The notes beneath the pieces were generated by a model that saw nothing but the letters and a program-made list of their open reading frames with translations, searched no databases and was not told where the DNA came from. 64,000 nucleotides of DNA. It comes from Streptomyces antibioticus. Lineage in GTDB: Bacteria > Actinomycetota > Actinomycetes > Streptomycetales > Streptomycetaceae. The position numbers and the translations under genes were made by a program. The DNA lies in NCBI RefSeq assembly GCF_002019855.1, contig NZ_CM007717.1, positions 7,573,750 through 7,637,749 of the forward strand, written 5' to 3'. Positions 15,947 to 24,554 of this stretch are shown in pieces. How positions within the stretch are numbered: position 1 is the first letter of the stretch; every line of letters begins with the position of its first letter.

Positions 15947-16057
15947 GCCTGCGCTGCTTTCCGTCGTGCACACGGCCGCGAAAGCGCCGGTCGGGCGAAC
16001 GCGGTGGAGACACCGGCCACCACAGCGTCGGCGGACGGTCACACCCAGTCGCGAGTG

Positions 16058-16085
16058 ATGATAGCCCGCACACTTGAGGTTTCAA
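16058..16085 (-). promoter_or_regulatory. Promoter of the APC permease operon with overlapping inverted repeat
   Basis: On the - strand TTGAAA (16080-16085) and TATCAT (16058-16063) are 16 bases apart, close to the sigma-70 (HrdB) consensus. The -35 lies inside the inverted repeat CTTGA-GGTT-TCAAG (16073-16086), a likely repressor site. The start of transcription would be about 105 nt upstream of the ATG at 15946. Confidence 0.6.
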
Positions 16086-16120
16086 GATTGACTTGCGGGT
16101 AACGTGACGCGTCCGATAGG

Positions 16121-16157
16121 ACCGGCAAGTGCCGTGACAGGCACGGCACTTGCCGGT
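16121..16157 (-). terminator. Terminator of sthA
   Basis: ACCGGCAAGTGCCGTG (16121-16136) and CACGGCACTTGCCGGT (16142-16157) form a perfect 16-bp stem with a 5-base loop, 19 nt past the sthA stop codon and immediately before the permease promoter. Confidence 0.8.
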
Positions 16158-16175
16158 CGGCGCGCGGGTGCTCGG

Positions 16176-17579
16176 TCAGTCCCCGATGCGGTCGAGCTGC
16201 CGCAGCCGGTTGGTGGCGTCCAGCGCCGCGACCTTGTACGACTCCGCCAGCGTCGGGTAGTTGAAGACGGCGTCCACCAGATAGTCGACGGTCCCGCCGC
16301 AGCCCATCACCGACTGGCCGATGTGGATCAGCTCGGTCGCGCCGCTGCCGAAGCAGTGCACCCCGAGCAGGGTCCGGTCGACGGGGGACACCAGCAGCTT
16401 CAGCATGCCGTGCGCGTCGCCGATGATCTGACCGCGCGCCAGCTCCCGGTAGCGGGCGATGCCCACCTCGAACGGCACGCTGTCCTCGGTGAGTTGGTCT
16501 TCCGTGCGGCCCACGAAGCTGATCTCGGGGATGGTGTAGATCCCGATGGGCTGGAGGTGGTGCATCCGCGCCACCGGCTCCCCGCAGGCGTGGTACGCCG
16601 CCGCCCTGCCCTGCTCCATCGAGGTCGCCGCGAGCGCCGGGAAGCCGATGACGTCCCCCACGGCGTAGATGTGCGGGACCGCGGTGCGGTAGTGCTCGTC
16701 GACCTCGATCCGGCCCCGCGGATCGGCCGCCAACCCCGCCTTCTCCAGGTCGAGTTCGTCGGTCAGCCCCTGCCGGCCCGCCGAGTACATCACCGCGTCC
16801 GCCGGGATCTTCTTGCCGCTGGCCAGCACGGTCAGGGTGCCCCGCGGATGCCGCTCCACGGCGGCGACGGTCTCCCCGAACCGGAAGGTCACCGCCAGGT
16901 CCCGCAGGTGGTACTTGAGCGACTCGATGACCTCGACGTCGCACATGTCGAGCATCCCGGCCCGCTTCTCGACCACCGTGACCTTGCTGCCGAGCGCGGC
17001 GAACATCGAGGCGTACTCCATGCCGATCACGCCGGCGCCCACGATGACCATGGACCGGGGCACCCGCTCGATCGTGAGCACGTTGTCGGAGTCGAGGATG
17101 GTCCGCCCGTCGAACTCCACGCTGTCCGGCCGCGCGGGCCGGGTCCCGGTGGCGATCACCACGTGCTCGGCGCTGATCCGCCGCTCCTGCCCGCCCGCCT
17201 CGCGCAGGGCGACGGTGTGCGGATCGACGAACCGGCCGGTGCCGGAGAACAACTGGACGTTGTTGCGGGACAGTTGGCTGCGGATGACATCGGTCTCACG
17301 GCCGACCACATGCTGGGTGCGCGCGGTCAGATCGGCGACGGTGATGTCCTCCTTCAGCCGGTAGCTCTGCCCGTACAGATCGCGCTGGGTGAGTCCGGTG
17401 AGGTAGAGCACCGCCTCGCGCAGGGTCTTGGAGGGGATGGTGCCGGTGTGCAGGGAGACCCCGCCCACCATGTCGGGGCGGTCGATGACGGCGGCTCGGC
17501 GACCCAGTTTGGCCGCGGCGATGGCGGCCTTCTGGCCGCCGGGACCTGAACCGAGGACGAGCATGTCGAAGTCGGGCAT
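16176..17579 (-). CDS. sthA: Si-specific NAD(P)+ transhydrogenase
   Basis: This 467-residue soluble flavoprotein moves hydride between NADPH and NAD+ to balance cofactor pools. It has the FAD Rossmann motif GSGPGGQKAA (about residues 10-19) and a second dinucleotide motif VIVGAGVIGMEYASMF. The diagnostic segment LHTGTIPSKTLRE lacks the redox-active Cys pair of lipoamide dehydrogenase and mercuric reductase, as SthA does. YAVGDVIGFPALA binds FAD, and the C-terminal dimerisation domain ends with HIGQSVMGCGGTVDYLVDAVFNYPTLAESY. The ATG at 17579 sits directly against GGAGG, tighter than usual; the Met at residue 6 is an alternative. A strong hairpin follows the gene. Confidence 0.92.
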   Translation of the reverse strand: MPDFDMLVLGSGPGGQKAAIAAAKLGRRAAVIDRPDMVGGVSLHTGTIPSKTLREAVLYLTGLTQRDLYGQSYRLKEDITVADLTARTQHVVGRETDVIRSQLSRNNVQLFSGTGRFVDPHTVALREAGGQERRISAEHVVIATGTRPARPDSVEFDGRTILDSDNVLTIERVPRSMVIVGAGVIGMEYASMFAALGSKVTVVEKRAGMLDMCDVEVIESLKYHLRDLAVTFRFGETVAAVERHPRGTLTVLASGKKIPADAVMYSAGRQGLTDELDLEKAGLAADPRGRIEVDEHYRTAVPHIYAVGDVIGFPALAATSMEQGRAAAYHACGEPVARMHHLQPIGIYTIPEISFVGRTEDQLTEDSVPFEVGIARYRELARGQIIGDAHGMLKLLVSPVDRTLLGVHCFGSGATELIHIGQSVMGCGGTVDYLVDAVFNYPTLAESYKVAALDATNRLRQLDRIGD

Positions 17580-17641
17580 CCTCCGGAGTCTGTCAGTGCC
17601 GGGGCCCGGGGCGAAAGGGTGAACGGGCAAGGAATGGGCGA

Positions 17642-17690
17642 ACGGCGGGGCGGCCGCCCGTGGCAGGGCACGGCGCGGCCGCCCCGCCGT
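17642..17690. terminator. Long hairpin between sthA and the small downstream-transcribed gene
   Basis: ACGGCGGGGCGGCCGC (17642-17657) and GCGGCCGCCCCGCCGT (17675-17690) form a perfect 16-bp stem around a 17-base loop. It lies 26 nt past the stop codon of the 68-residue gene and 63 nt upstream of the sthA start, so it terminates the small gene. Confidence 0.75.
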
Positions 17691-17716
17691 CGGTACGGCG
17701 GCCCGGGGCCGGTGGG

Positions 17717-17923
17717 TCAGGGCAGCAGCTTCTCGATCGCCGCCGGCCCCTCCTCGTCGAGCTTGCGCTTGGCCCAGGCGAGATTGCGGGGGGTGATGTC
17801 CCGGCCGGTGGCCAGGACCATGTCCTCGGGCGACACCTCGGTGCCGGTGCGGGTGTGGAGCAGGTTGTCCGGGGTGGCGCGTTCCCGGGAGGGCTGGGAA
17901 TCGCCGGGCTGTGACGTGGGCAT
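17717..17923 (-). CDS. Small conserved-type hypothetical protein (68 residues)
   Basis: This small soluble protein starts with a polar, disordered stretch and then has a compact part: DNLLHTRTGTEVSPEDMVLA and ITPRNLAWAKRKLDEEGPAAIEKLLP, the latter a likely amphipathic helix. The ATG at 17923 has GAGGAG eight bases upstream, and a 16-bp hairpin terminator follows, so it is a complete small gene. I know no function for it. It is divergent from the MMPL transporter and upstream of sthA on the same strand, but the terminator makes it a separate unit. Confidence 0.7.
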   Translation of the reverse strand: MPTSQPGDSQPSRERATPDNLLHTRTGTEVSPEDMVLATGRDITPRNLAWAKRKLDEEGPAAIEKLLP

Positions 17924-18148
17924 GGTGTCCGCTCCTCGCGTCCGAAGGGCTGCACGGGCCCGGTGCGGTCAACGGGTCCACTAACACCATTCATCCTGAC
18001 GGCGGAGCCTGCATCCGGAAGGGGGCGTTCCGTCGAGATGCCGGGATGATCGGCGCGGCGTGTAATGGGCTTACTCAGGACGCAACGGGCTTGCCCGGGA
18101 CGCCCGAACGGACAGCGCGGACGACGCGTGGCACAGAAGGCCCAGAAC

Positions 18149-20401
18149 ATGGAACCCACCGGTGCCGGGGAACCGCGAGGCGGGGGACTACGGCGGCTCG
18201 GCGCCTGGTGCGCCCGTCACTTCGTCGTCGTCATCGTCGCCTGGCTGGTGGCCCTGGTCGCCGTCCAGGTGCTCGACCGGCAGTTCGGCGGGGAGTACGA
18301 GGACAACTTCCAGCTCTCGGACGTGCAGTCCACCAAGGGCCTCGACGTGCTCGAGAAGCACGATCCGCAGGCCGGCGGCTACAGCAGCCAGATCGTCCTG
18401 CACGACGACGACGCCGTGAGCGGGCTCGCCTCCCCGATGTCCACCGCGGTCGCCAGCCTCCAGAAGCTCCCCCATGTGCTCTCGGCGCAGAACCCGCTCT
18501 CGCAGAGCTCCACCAAGGTCGGCCCGGTCTCCGGCGACGGCAAGACCGCGTACATCACGGTCCGCTTCGACGTGCAGCCGTCCACCCTCGGCGACGCCTA
18601 CCTCGACGGCGTGGACGACGCCGTCCAGCCGCTGCGGGCCGCCGGCGCCGACGTCGAGTACGGCGGCTCGCTCGGCGAACTCGCCCGGCCCGCCCCGGAC
18701 GACCGGGTCAGTGAACTCATCGGCTTCGCGGTCGCCATCATCGTGCTGCTGATCGGCTTCGGCAGTGTCATCGCCGCCGTACTGCCCCTGGTCACCGCGC
18801 TGATCAGCGTCATCTGCGGACTGGGGCTGCTCGGTCTGCTCGCCGCCGCCTTCACCTTCGCGACCGTCTCACCGACCCTCGCCACCATGATCGGTCTGGG
18901 CGTCGGCATCGACTACGCCCTGTTCCAGATCACCCGGCACCGGCAGAACCTCATGAACGGCGCCGACCCGGTCGCGGCGGCCGGGCACGCCAACACCACC
19001 AGCGGCCGGGCCGTCCTCGTCTCCGGCACCACCGTGATCATCGCGCTGGCCGGTCTGTACGCGTCCGGGGTGTCCTTCATCGGCAAACTCGGTGTCGCCG
19101 CCGCCGTCACGGTGGTCACCGCCGTCATCGGCGCCCTCACCCTCGTGCCCGCGTTCCTCGGGCTCATCGGCCGCCGTATCGACCGCTACCACGTGCGCAA
19201 GCCCGTCGCCGAGACCGACGCCGAACCGGGCACCCCCGCGCACGGCACCTGGCACACCTACGCCCGCCGCGTCGAACGCCGCCCCTGGCAGTTCCTCGGC
19301 GGCGGGATCGCCGTCATCGCGATCCTCGCGATCCCGGTCTTCTCCATCCAGCTCGGCCACATCGGCGACGGCGCCGACCCGACGTCCTTCACCGACCGGC
19401 GCGCCTACGACCTGATGACCGACGCCTTCGGACCCGGCTCCAACGGGCCCCTCACCGTCGTCATCGACCAGACGTCCGTCCCCTCCGACAAACGCTCCGA
19501 CCTCTCCGACCAGGCCCAGAAGACCCTGAACGCGGTGTCCGGCGCGGCCACGGTCACCCCGCTGACTCCCACCCAGGACGGCGACGTGCTGCTCGCCACC
19601 GTCTACCCGCAGCAGTCCCCGCAGAGCGCCACCACCACCGACCTGACCAACCGGCTCGTCGACGACACCCTCCCCGACGCCGTCTCCGGCTACGACGCCA
19701 AGGGGTATGTCACCGGCACCACCGCCGCCCAGGTCGACTTCCGCGACATCGTCGCCGAACGGCTGCCGCTGATCATCGGCGTCGTCGTCGCCCTCGCCTT
19801 CCTGATCATCCTCGCCGTCTTCCGCGGCCTGCTGGTCGCCGTCAAGGCCGCCGTCCTCAACGTCCTGTCGATCACGGCCTCGTACGGCGTCGTCGTCGCC
19901 GTCTTCCAGTGGGGCTGGGGCGGGCCCGCGCTCGGCGTCAACGGCAAGGTGCCCATCGAGAGCTATGTGCCGATGATGATGTTCGCGATCATCTTCGGCC
20001 TGAGCATGGACTACGAGATCTTCCTGCTCTCCCGCGTCCACGAGGCATGGGTGCGCACCGGCGACGCCAAGGGCTCCGTCGCCCACGCCCTGGAGATCAC
20101 CGCCCGGGTCATCACCTGCGCCGCCCTGATCATGGTGAGCGTCTTCGCGGCCTTCATCATCAGCGACAACATCGTGGTCAAGATGCTGGGGCTCGGCCTC
20201 GCGGTCAGTGTGCTGATCGACGCCACCGTGGTCCGGCTGCTGATGGTGCCCGCCGTGCTCACCCTGCTCGGCCCGCACGCCTGGTGGACACCCCGGTGGC
20301 TGGACCGGATCCTGCCGCACATCGACGCGGAGGGCGACGACGAGAAGCTCACCGCGCCTCCGAGTCCTCCCGATGCCCCGGCGCCAGGACGAGCATCGTG
20401 A
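18149..20401 (+). CDS. MMPL family RND transporter
   Basis: This 750-residue inner-membrane protein has the two-fold MMPL architecture. TM1 (about residues 22-42) precedes a large extracytoplasmic domain with the conserved GYSSQIVL region. Helices 2-6 contain the proton-relay motif GVGIDYALFQITRHR. A second extracytoplasmic domain and helices 8-12 follow, with the matching GLSMDYEIFLLSRVHEAW. MMPL proteins export lipids, polyketides or siderophores using the proton gradient. Start: ATG 18149 with GAAGG eight bases upstream; the ATG at 18065 lacks one. Its last 53 bases overlap the convergent phosphatase gene. No biosynthetic cluster is adjacent, so the cargo is unknown. Confidence 0.9.
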   Translation: MEPTGAGEPRGGGLRRLGAWCARHFVVVIVAWLVALVAVQVLDRQFGGEYEDNFQLSDVQSTKGLDVLEKHDPQAGGYSSQIVLHDDDAVSGLASPMSTAVASLQKLPHVLSAQNPLSQSSTKVGPVSGDGKTAYITVRFDVQPSTLGDAYLDGVDDAVQPLRAAGADVEYGGSLGELARPAPDDRVSELIGFAVAIIVLLIGFGSVIAAVLPLVTALISVICGLGLLGLLAAAFTFATVSPTLATMIGLGVGIDYALFQITRHRQNLMNGADPVAAAGHANTTSGRAVLVSGTTVIIALAGLYASGVSFIGKLGVAAAVTVVTAVIGALTLVPAFLGLIGRRIDRYHVRKPVAETDAEPGTPAHGTWHTYARRVERRPWQFLGGGIAVIAILAIPVFSIQLGHIGDGADPTSFTDRRAYDLMTDAFGPGSNGPLTVVIDQTSVPSDKRSDLSDQAQKTLNAVSGAATVTPLTPTQDGDVLLATVYPQQSPQSATTTDLTNRLVDDTLPDAVSGYDAKGYVTGTTAAQVDFRDIVAERLPLIIGVVVALAFLIILAVFRGLLVAVKAAVLNVLSITASYGVVVAVFQWGWGGPALGVNGKVPIESYVPMMMFAIIFGLSMDYEIFLLSRVHEAWVRTGDAKGSVAHALEITARVITCAALIMVSVFAAFIISDNIVVKMLGLGLAVSVLIDATVVRLLMVPAVLTLLGPHAWWTPRWLDRILPHIDAEGDDEKLTAPPSPPDAPAPGRAS

Positions 20402-21473
20402 CGTCGTCACGGACCGCGGGACAGTGCCGCAGCACGTCCGCCCACACCCGGTCGGCCGTCACGGCCGGGCCCGCGTCCTCGGCGAGCGCCGGCAGCCGCT
20501 CCGGCAGCGGATAGAAAGCGTCGGCCGCGTTCCTCGCCTCCCACACCCCGTCCGAGGCGAGGAACACCCGGTCACCGGGCCGCAGCGGCACGTCGAGACC
20601 GGTCGGCGGGACCGCCCCCGGCAGACCGAGACCCAGCGGCGTCCACGGCACCGCGGGCACCTCCGCCGCCGTACCGTCGCGCAGGAGCAGCGGCGGCGGA
20701 TGCCCGCACACCACGATCCGCACCCGGTCCGCGCCCGGCGCGAACTCCAGCAGCACGGCCGTCGCGAACAGCTCCGTGTCCGGGGACCGCGCCGAGTCCA
20801 CCGTCAGCCGCCGGTCCAGCCGGGCCGCCACGTCCTCCAGCGTCGGCCGGTCGAGCACCGCCTCCCGGAACGCGCCCATCAGCGACGCCACCGTGGCGAT
20901 CGCCGCCAGCCCGTGCCCGCGCACGTCCCCCAGCACCGCCCGCACCCCGTACGGGCTCTCCCGTACGTCGAAGAAGTCGCCGCCGACCAGCGTGCCGCGC
21001 TCCGCCGCCCGGTACAGCCCCGCGCAGCGCACCGCCCCGACCCGCTCCGGCACCGGCGGGACCACGGCACGCTGCGCCGCCTCCGCGATGGTGCGCTCGG
21101 CGTCGAGCTGCACGTCCCGGCGGCTGCGCACGAACGCCACGAACACGCTCAGCACCGCGACGAAGGACACCGTCAGCACATCGGTGCGTCCCGGCCGGTC
21201 GAGCTGGAACGCCGGCACGTTGAGCATCACGACCACGGCCGTGCCCAGCAGCGCGGTCGCCAGCGGACCGTACGACAGGACCGCCAGCGGCGGGATCGCG
21301 CCCAGCAGGAACCCGATGTCCAGCGGATCGGGGCTGATCAGCGTCGCCACGCACACACCCACGATCAGCAGCAACGGCAGCGCCCGCACCCAGGGCGGCG
21401 GAGGCGCGCCCCGCAGCCAGCCCCGTCGTTCCCCGTCCGTTCCCGCCGCTCCTGCCACACCCCCACGCTCCAC
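20349..21473 (-). CDS. Membrane PP2C/SpoIIE-family serine phosphatase
   Basis: This 374-residue protein has an N-terminal membrane part with about four helices (residues 28-120) and a cytoplasmic SpoIIE/RsbU-type PP2C domain (about 150-365). Metal-site motifs are visible: LVGGDFFDV, AVLGDVRGHGLAAIATVASLMG, and near the end VFLASDGVWEA and VRDDVTMLVLA. Such phosphatases dephosphorylate anti-anti-sigma factors in partner-switching stress or development pathways. No kinase, RsbV or sigma gene is next to it. The start is GTG 21473 with GAGGG close upstream. Its 3' end overlaps the convergent MMPL gene by 53 bp, so antisense pairing of the two mRNAs is possible. Confidence 0.88.
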   Translation of the reverse strand: MERGGVAGAAGTDGERRGWLRGAPPPPWVRALPLLLIVGVCVATLISPDPLDIGFLLGAIPPLAVLSYGPLATALLGTAVVVMLNVPAFQLDRPGRTDVLTVSFVAVLSVFVAFVRSRRDVQLDAERTIAEAAQRAVVPPVPERVGAVRCAGLYRAAERGTLVGGDFFDVRESPYGVRAVLGDVRGHGLAAIATVASLMGAFREAVLDRPTLEDVAARLDRRLTVDSARSPDTELFATAVLLEFAPGADRVRIVVCGHPPPLLLRDGTAAEVPAVPWTPLGLGLPGAVPPTGLDVPLRPGDRVFLASDGVWEARNAADAFYPLPERLPALAEDAGPAVTADRVWADVLRHCPAVRDDVTMLVLAPGHREDSEAR

Positions 21474-21610
21474 CCCGCCCTCGGCCCGCGCACGCCGGGA
21501 CGGTTTCCCGGGGTGACGACCGCCGGGACCCGCGTCGGCAGGCGTTGTCAGACCCGGGTGCCATCCTGGGACGCGGGGTGAGGACCGTGACGGAGGGAGA
21601 CGGGGGAGCG

Positions 21611-21955
21611 ATGGGGTTCGACGGGGAGATCTGGCAGGTGCGCGGCGCGGACGGCGGGGAGCGGGTGGGGGAGATCAGGATCGACGACGCCGACTTCCCG
21701 TGGCTGTCGGGCCGCTTCGGCCCCGGCCCGGGGTTCGCCGACGTCGAACCCTTCTTCGCCCGGGAACTGGCCCTGCTGGAGGCCGGCCTGGAGGCGGAGG
21801 GGTACGACTGGCAGGAGTGGGCGCGCGCCTACGAGGAGGTCCGGCGGCGCGTGAGACTCGTGTCGCCGAGCGGCCCCGTCGCCGAGTTCCTGCTGCACAT
21901 CCAGGGAGAGCAGGCGTGGTTCCGGTGGAGCGACGAACCGTTCGAGGACGACTGA
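21611..21955 (+). CDS. Hypothetical protein (114 residues)
   Basis: This small acidic, aromatic-rich soluble protein has MGFDGEIWQVRGADG at its start, then IDDADFPWLSGRFGPGPGF, a helical EPFFARELALLEAGLEAEGYDW, and ends VAEFLLHIQGEQAWFRWSDE. It resembles small Streptomyces-type conserved proteins, but I cannot name a family. The ATG at 21611 follows GGGGGAG too closely (2 nt); GTG 21587, eight codons upstream in frame, is an alternative start. It is divergent from the phosphatase gene and converges on the Gfo/Idh gene, leaving a 16-nt gap. It probably forms a single-gene unit. Confidence 0.7.
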   Translation: MGFDGEIWQVRGADGGERVGEIRIDDADFPWLSGRFGPGPGFADVEPFFARELALLEAGLEAEGYDWQEWARAYEEVRRRVRLVSPSGPVAEFLLHIQGEQAWFRWSDEPFEDD

Positions 21956-21971
21956 GTCCGGGACGGCCCGG

Positions 21972-22862
21972 TCAGGGGCGGCCGGCGTCCAGCAGGGTCT
22001 GGGCGTCGGTGAGGATCTCGGTGACACGCAGTCCGAAGGCGGCGTCGCACGGGTCGGGGCGGCCGGTCTCGGCGGCGGCGCGCAGGGCGTCGGCGGCACG
22101 GGTGAGGGCGGCGAACGCGTCCGGGCCGCCCGAGGGCAGCCGGGCCGTCCCGGCCGCACCGCGCAGCTCCACGCCCGCACCCGACGCCGCGGGCGGCGCC
22201 GTCAGGCTCAGCGTCACCGTGCTGGAGGCACCGCCGGTGTGGTCCAGCACCACATGGACGGTGTCGCCGGGCCCCGGGGCCGCCGCCGTCACCCGGCGGA
22301 CGTCGCCGAGGACAGGCAGCAGCACGGACAGGGCGTGCGGGCCGACGTCCCACAGCGCGCCCTTCTCCCCGCGCCACGGCGTCGCGAAGGGGGAGCCGCT
22401 CCCGCTGACGAACACCGACCCCAGCCACTGGGCGTGCGCCGTGAACCAGCCGCCCACGGCCGCCTGCCCGGCGATCCACGCGGCGGCCTCCGGCACGAAA
22501 CGGGTGGTGAAGAAGACGACCGACGCGACCCCTGCCTCCTCGGCCGCCCGCACCACCGCCCGGGCGCCCTCCGGCGTGGTCGCGATCGGCTTGTCCAGCA
22601 GCAGATGGCAGCCCGCCCGGGCCGCCCGCACCGCCAGCCCCGCCTGCACGTCCGGCGGCAGCGCGACCGCCACCGCGTCCACGTCGGCGAACAGCGCCTC
22701 GACGTCGTCGTAGGCCCGGGTGCCGTGCAGGTCCGCCAGCTCCTTCGCGGCCTCCGGGCGGCGGCCCCACACACCGGCGAGGTCGAGGCCCTCGTGCGCC
22801 GCGAGGACGGGGGCGTGGACCATACGGGCCCAGGGACCGGTTCCGAGCAGACCGATGCGCAT
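21972..22862 (-). CDS. Gfo/Idh/MocA family oxidoreductase
   Basis: This 296-residue NAD(P)-dependent dehydrogenase has the N-terminal Rossmann motif IGLLGTGPWARMVHAPVL (residues 3-20) and the catalytic Lys in LLLDKPIATT (EKP-type motif, here DKP). A C-terminal alpha/beta substrate domain includes KGALWDVGPHALSVLLPVLG, the conserved D-x-G-x-H helix. The family oxidises or reduces sugars, inositols and biliverdin. Start: ATG 22862 with AAGGAGA about 9 nt upstream. The upstream gene on the same strand, 98 nt away, encodes a PLP decarboxylase, so the two may act in one amino-sugar, amino-acid or secondary-metabolite step (inference). Confidence 0.88.
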   Translation of the reverse strand: MRIGLLGTGPWARMVHAPVLAAHEGLDLAGVWGRRPEAAKELADLHGTRAYDDVEALFADVDAVAVALPPDVQAGLAVRAARAGCHLLLDKPIATTPEGARAVVRAAEEAGVASVVFFTTRFVPEAAAWIAGQAAVGGWFTAHAQWLGSVFVSGSGSPFATPWRGEKGALWDVGPHALSVLLPVLGDVRRVTAAAPGPGDTVHVVLDHTGGASSTVTLSLTAPPAASGAGVELRGAAGTARLPSGGPDAFAALTRAADALRAAAETGRPDPCDAAFGLRVTEILTDAQTLLDAGRP

Positions 22863-22960
22863 GCCGGGGACTCTCCTTGGCGTGGGGGGCTCGTGCCGAC
22901 GCGGGACGATGTCGACCGGGCCGAGCCTCGCACACCGGGCGCGCCCGCCGGTACCCCCGC

Positions 22961-24298
22961 TCAAGGCGGCGGGGGAGCGGCGAACCCCGTCAGCAGGGCG
23001 TCCGCCTGTGCCAGCCCGCTCTCCTCGGACACCTCCCGCACCGACTGCGCGGGCCGCACCGTGACGAAGGCGGCGCTGCCGTCGTCCTCGGCCAGGAAGC
23101 CGTACACGGCGGGCCGGGGCAGGCTGTTGTAGGCCCAGGGCGCCGAGAAGTAGTAGGCGCCGGTGTCGTGCAGGACGACCAGATCGCCCTCGGCGAGTTC
23201 GGGCAGTGGACGTTCGTGCGCGACGACGTCCCCGCCGAAGCAGAGCGGCCCCGCGATGTCCTGCGGCACCCGGGGCCCGCGCTTGGGCGTGCCGTCGGGG
23301 CCGTACGCCGACACCCGCAGCGGCCAGGACTCCGGCATGAACACCGTGCGGGTGGCGACCTGGGCGCCGGCGTGGGTGAGCGCCACCCGGCGGCCCCCGG
23401 CGTCCTTGACGTACTCGACGACCGCCGCGGTGAACCCGTTCTTCGCCAGCAGGGAGCGGCCGAACTCGGTGACCACCTGGTAGCGGCCGTCCAGCAGCGC
23501 CGGCTCGGCCGCGGTGAGGGCGGCCACGTAGTCGTCGTAGGTCGGTGTGACCGTGTCGTCGGCGAAGTTCACCGGCAGCCCGCCGCCCAGGTCGAGGCTG
23601 GTCACCCGGCGCCGCCCGACACGCGCGTCGATCTCCTGGGCGAGCCCGTGGAGCGTCGCGAGCCCCTCGGCGATCAGGGGCAGCGGGCAGCCCTGCGAGC
23701 CGACGTGCGCGTGCAGCCGGGTCAGCCAGGGGCGGCGGGCGAAGGCGTCGACGATCCGCTCCCGGGCGCCCTCGTCCCGCAGCGCCACACCGAACTTGGA
23801 GTGCGGGGTCGCGGTGCTCATCGCGCCGATCGAGCCCTCGCCGACCTGCGGATTGACCCGCAACCCTATGACGGACGCGGAGCCGGCCGGGCGCAGGGCG
23901 TCGATCCGCTCCAGCTCGGCGAGGTTGTCCGCGTTCAGCGCGATGCCGAGGGCCAGCGCCTCCCGGATCTCCGCGCGGGTCTTCGCCGGGGAGTCCAGCA
24001 CGATCCGCTCCGGCGCGAACCCCGCGTCCAGCGCCAGCCGGGTCTCCCCGGGGCTCGCCACCTCGCAGCCCGTCCCGGCGTCCGCGAGCAGCCGCAGCAC
24101 CGGCACCAGCGGGCACGCCTTCGCCGCGAAGGCGTGCAGCACGTCCGGCACCCCCGCGAACGCCGCGTGCAGCCCGGCCACGCTGTCCCGTACGCCCCGC
24201 ACGTCGACGAAGCCGGCCACCGGCCGTTCCTCCCCGAGGAGCCCGTCGGTGACGGCCTGCCGGAGCGCGGTCTCCAGATTCCGGGTGCGGGACGACAC
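22961..24298 (-). CDS. PLP-dependent decarboxylase of the DapDC/ODC/ADC (fold III) class
   Basis: This 445-residue enzyme has an alanine-racemase-like barrel with the PLP Lys in HAFAAKACPLVPVLR (about residue 60). HSKFGVAL and HVGSQG are substrate and phosphate elements, DLGGGLPVNF is the glycine loop, and TEFGRSL is also present. The C-terminal beta domain has the partner-site Cys in CFGGDVV and HDTGAYYFSAPWAYNS. It resembles diaminopimelate decarboxylase but is probably not the housekeeping LysA: the context (Gfo/Idh oxidoreductase downstream, LuxR divergent) suggests a specialised substrate. Start: GTG 24298 with GAGGAG eight bases upstream. Lysine, ornithine, carboxynorspermidine or a related amino acid could be the substrate. 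Confidence 0.83.
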   Translation of the reverse strand: MSSRTRNLETALRQAVTDGLLGEERPVAGFVDVRGVRDSVAGLHAAFAGVPDVLHAFAAKACPLVPVLRLLADAGTGCEVASPGETRLALDAGFAPERIVLDSPAKTRAEIREALALGIALNADNLAELERIDALRPAGSASVIGLRVNPQVGEGSIGAMSTATPHSKFGVALRDEGARERIVDAFARRPWLTRLHAHVGSQGCPLPLIAEGLATLHGLAQEIDARVGRRRVTSLDLGGGLPVNFADDTVTPTYDDYVAALTAAEPALLDGRYQVVTEFGRSLLAKNGFTAAVVEYVKDAGGRRVALTHAGAQVATRTVFMPESWPLRVSAYGPDGTPKRGPRVPQDIAGPLCFGGDVVAHERPLPELAEGDLVVLHDTGAYYFSAPWAYNSLPRPAVYGFLAEDDGSAAFVTVRPAQSVREVSEESGLAQADALLTGFAAPPPP

Positions 24299-24426
24299 GT
24301 CGCGGTCTCCTCGGGGCGGGGGCGCTGAGACGGTGCTGCACCTCCAGGGTGGCCCCCGGGACGCCGTACGTCTTCATCCGCCGTCCGCCCGCCTCTGTGC
24401 CCGTGCACGCGGCGTGGCCGTGGCCG

Positions 24427-24442
24427 CTGGGCACCCGCACAA
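24427..24442. promoter_or_regulatory. 16-bp element shared with the liv operon upstream region
   Basis: CTGGGCACCCGCACAA occurs here, about 112 nt upstream of the LuxR gene, and again at 29085-29100, about 134 nt upstream of livF. Both lie in intergenic DNA flanking genes of the same regulator/transporter block. Shared binding of the PucR or LuxR regulator is possible but unproven. Confidence 0.35.
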
Positions 24443-24554
24443 GGCGCCGGGCTCCCGGCCCCCACGAACCCCCAGGTGACAGCCCCGGGACGGCCGGAAC
24501 CGGGGCCGGACGCACGGCTTCCGGCTCCCCGGGCGCGTCCGTAGCGTCGTGGAC

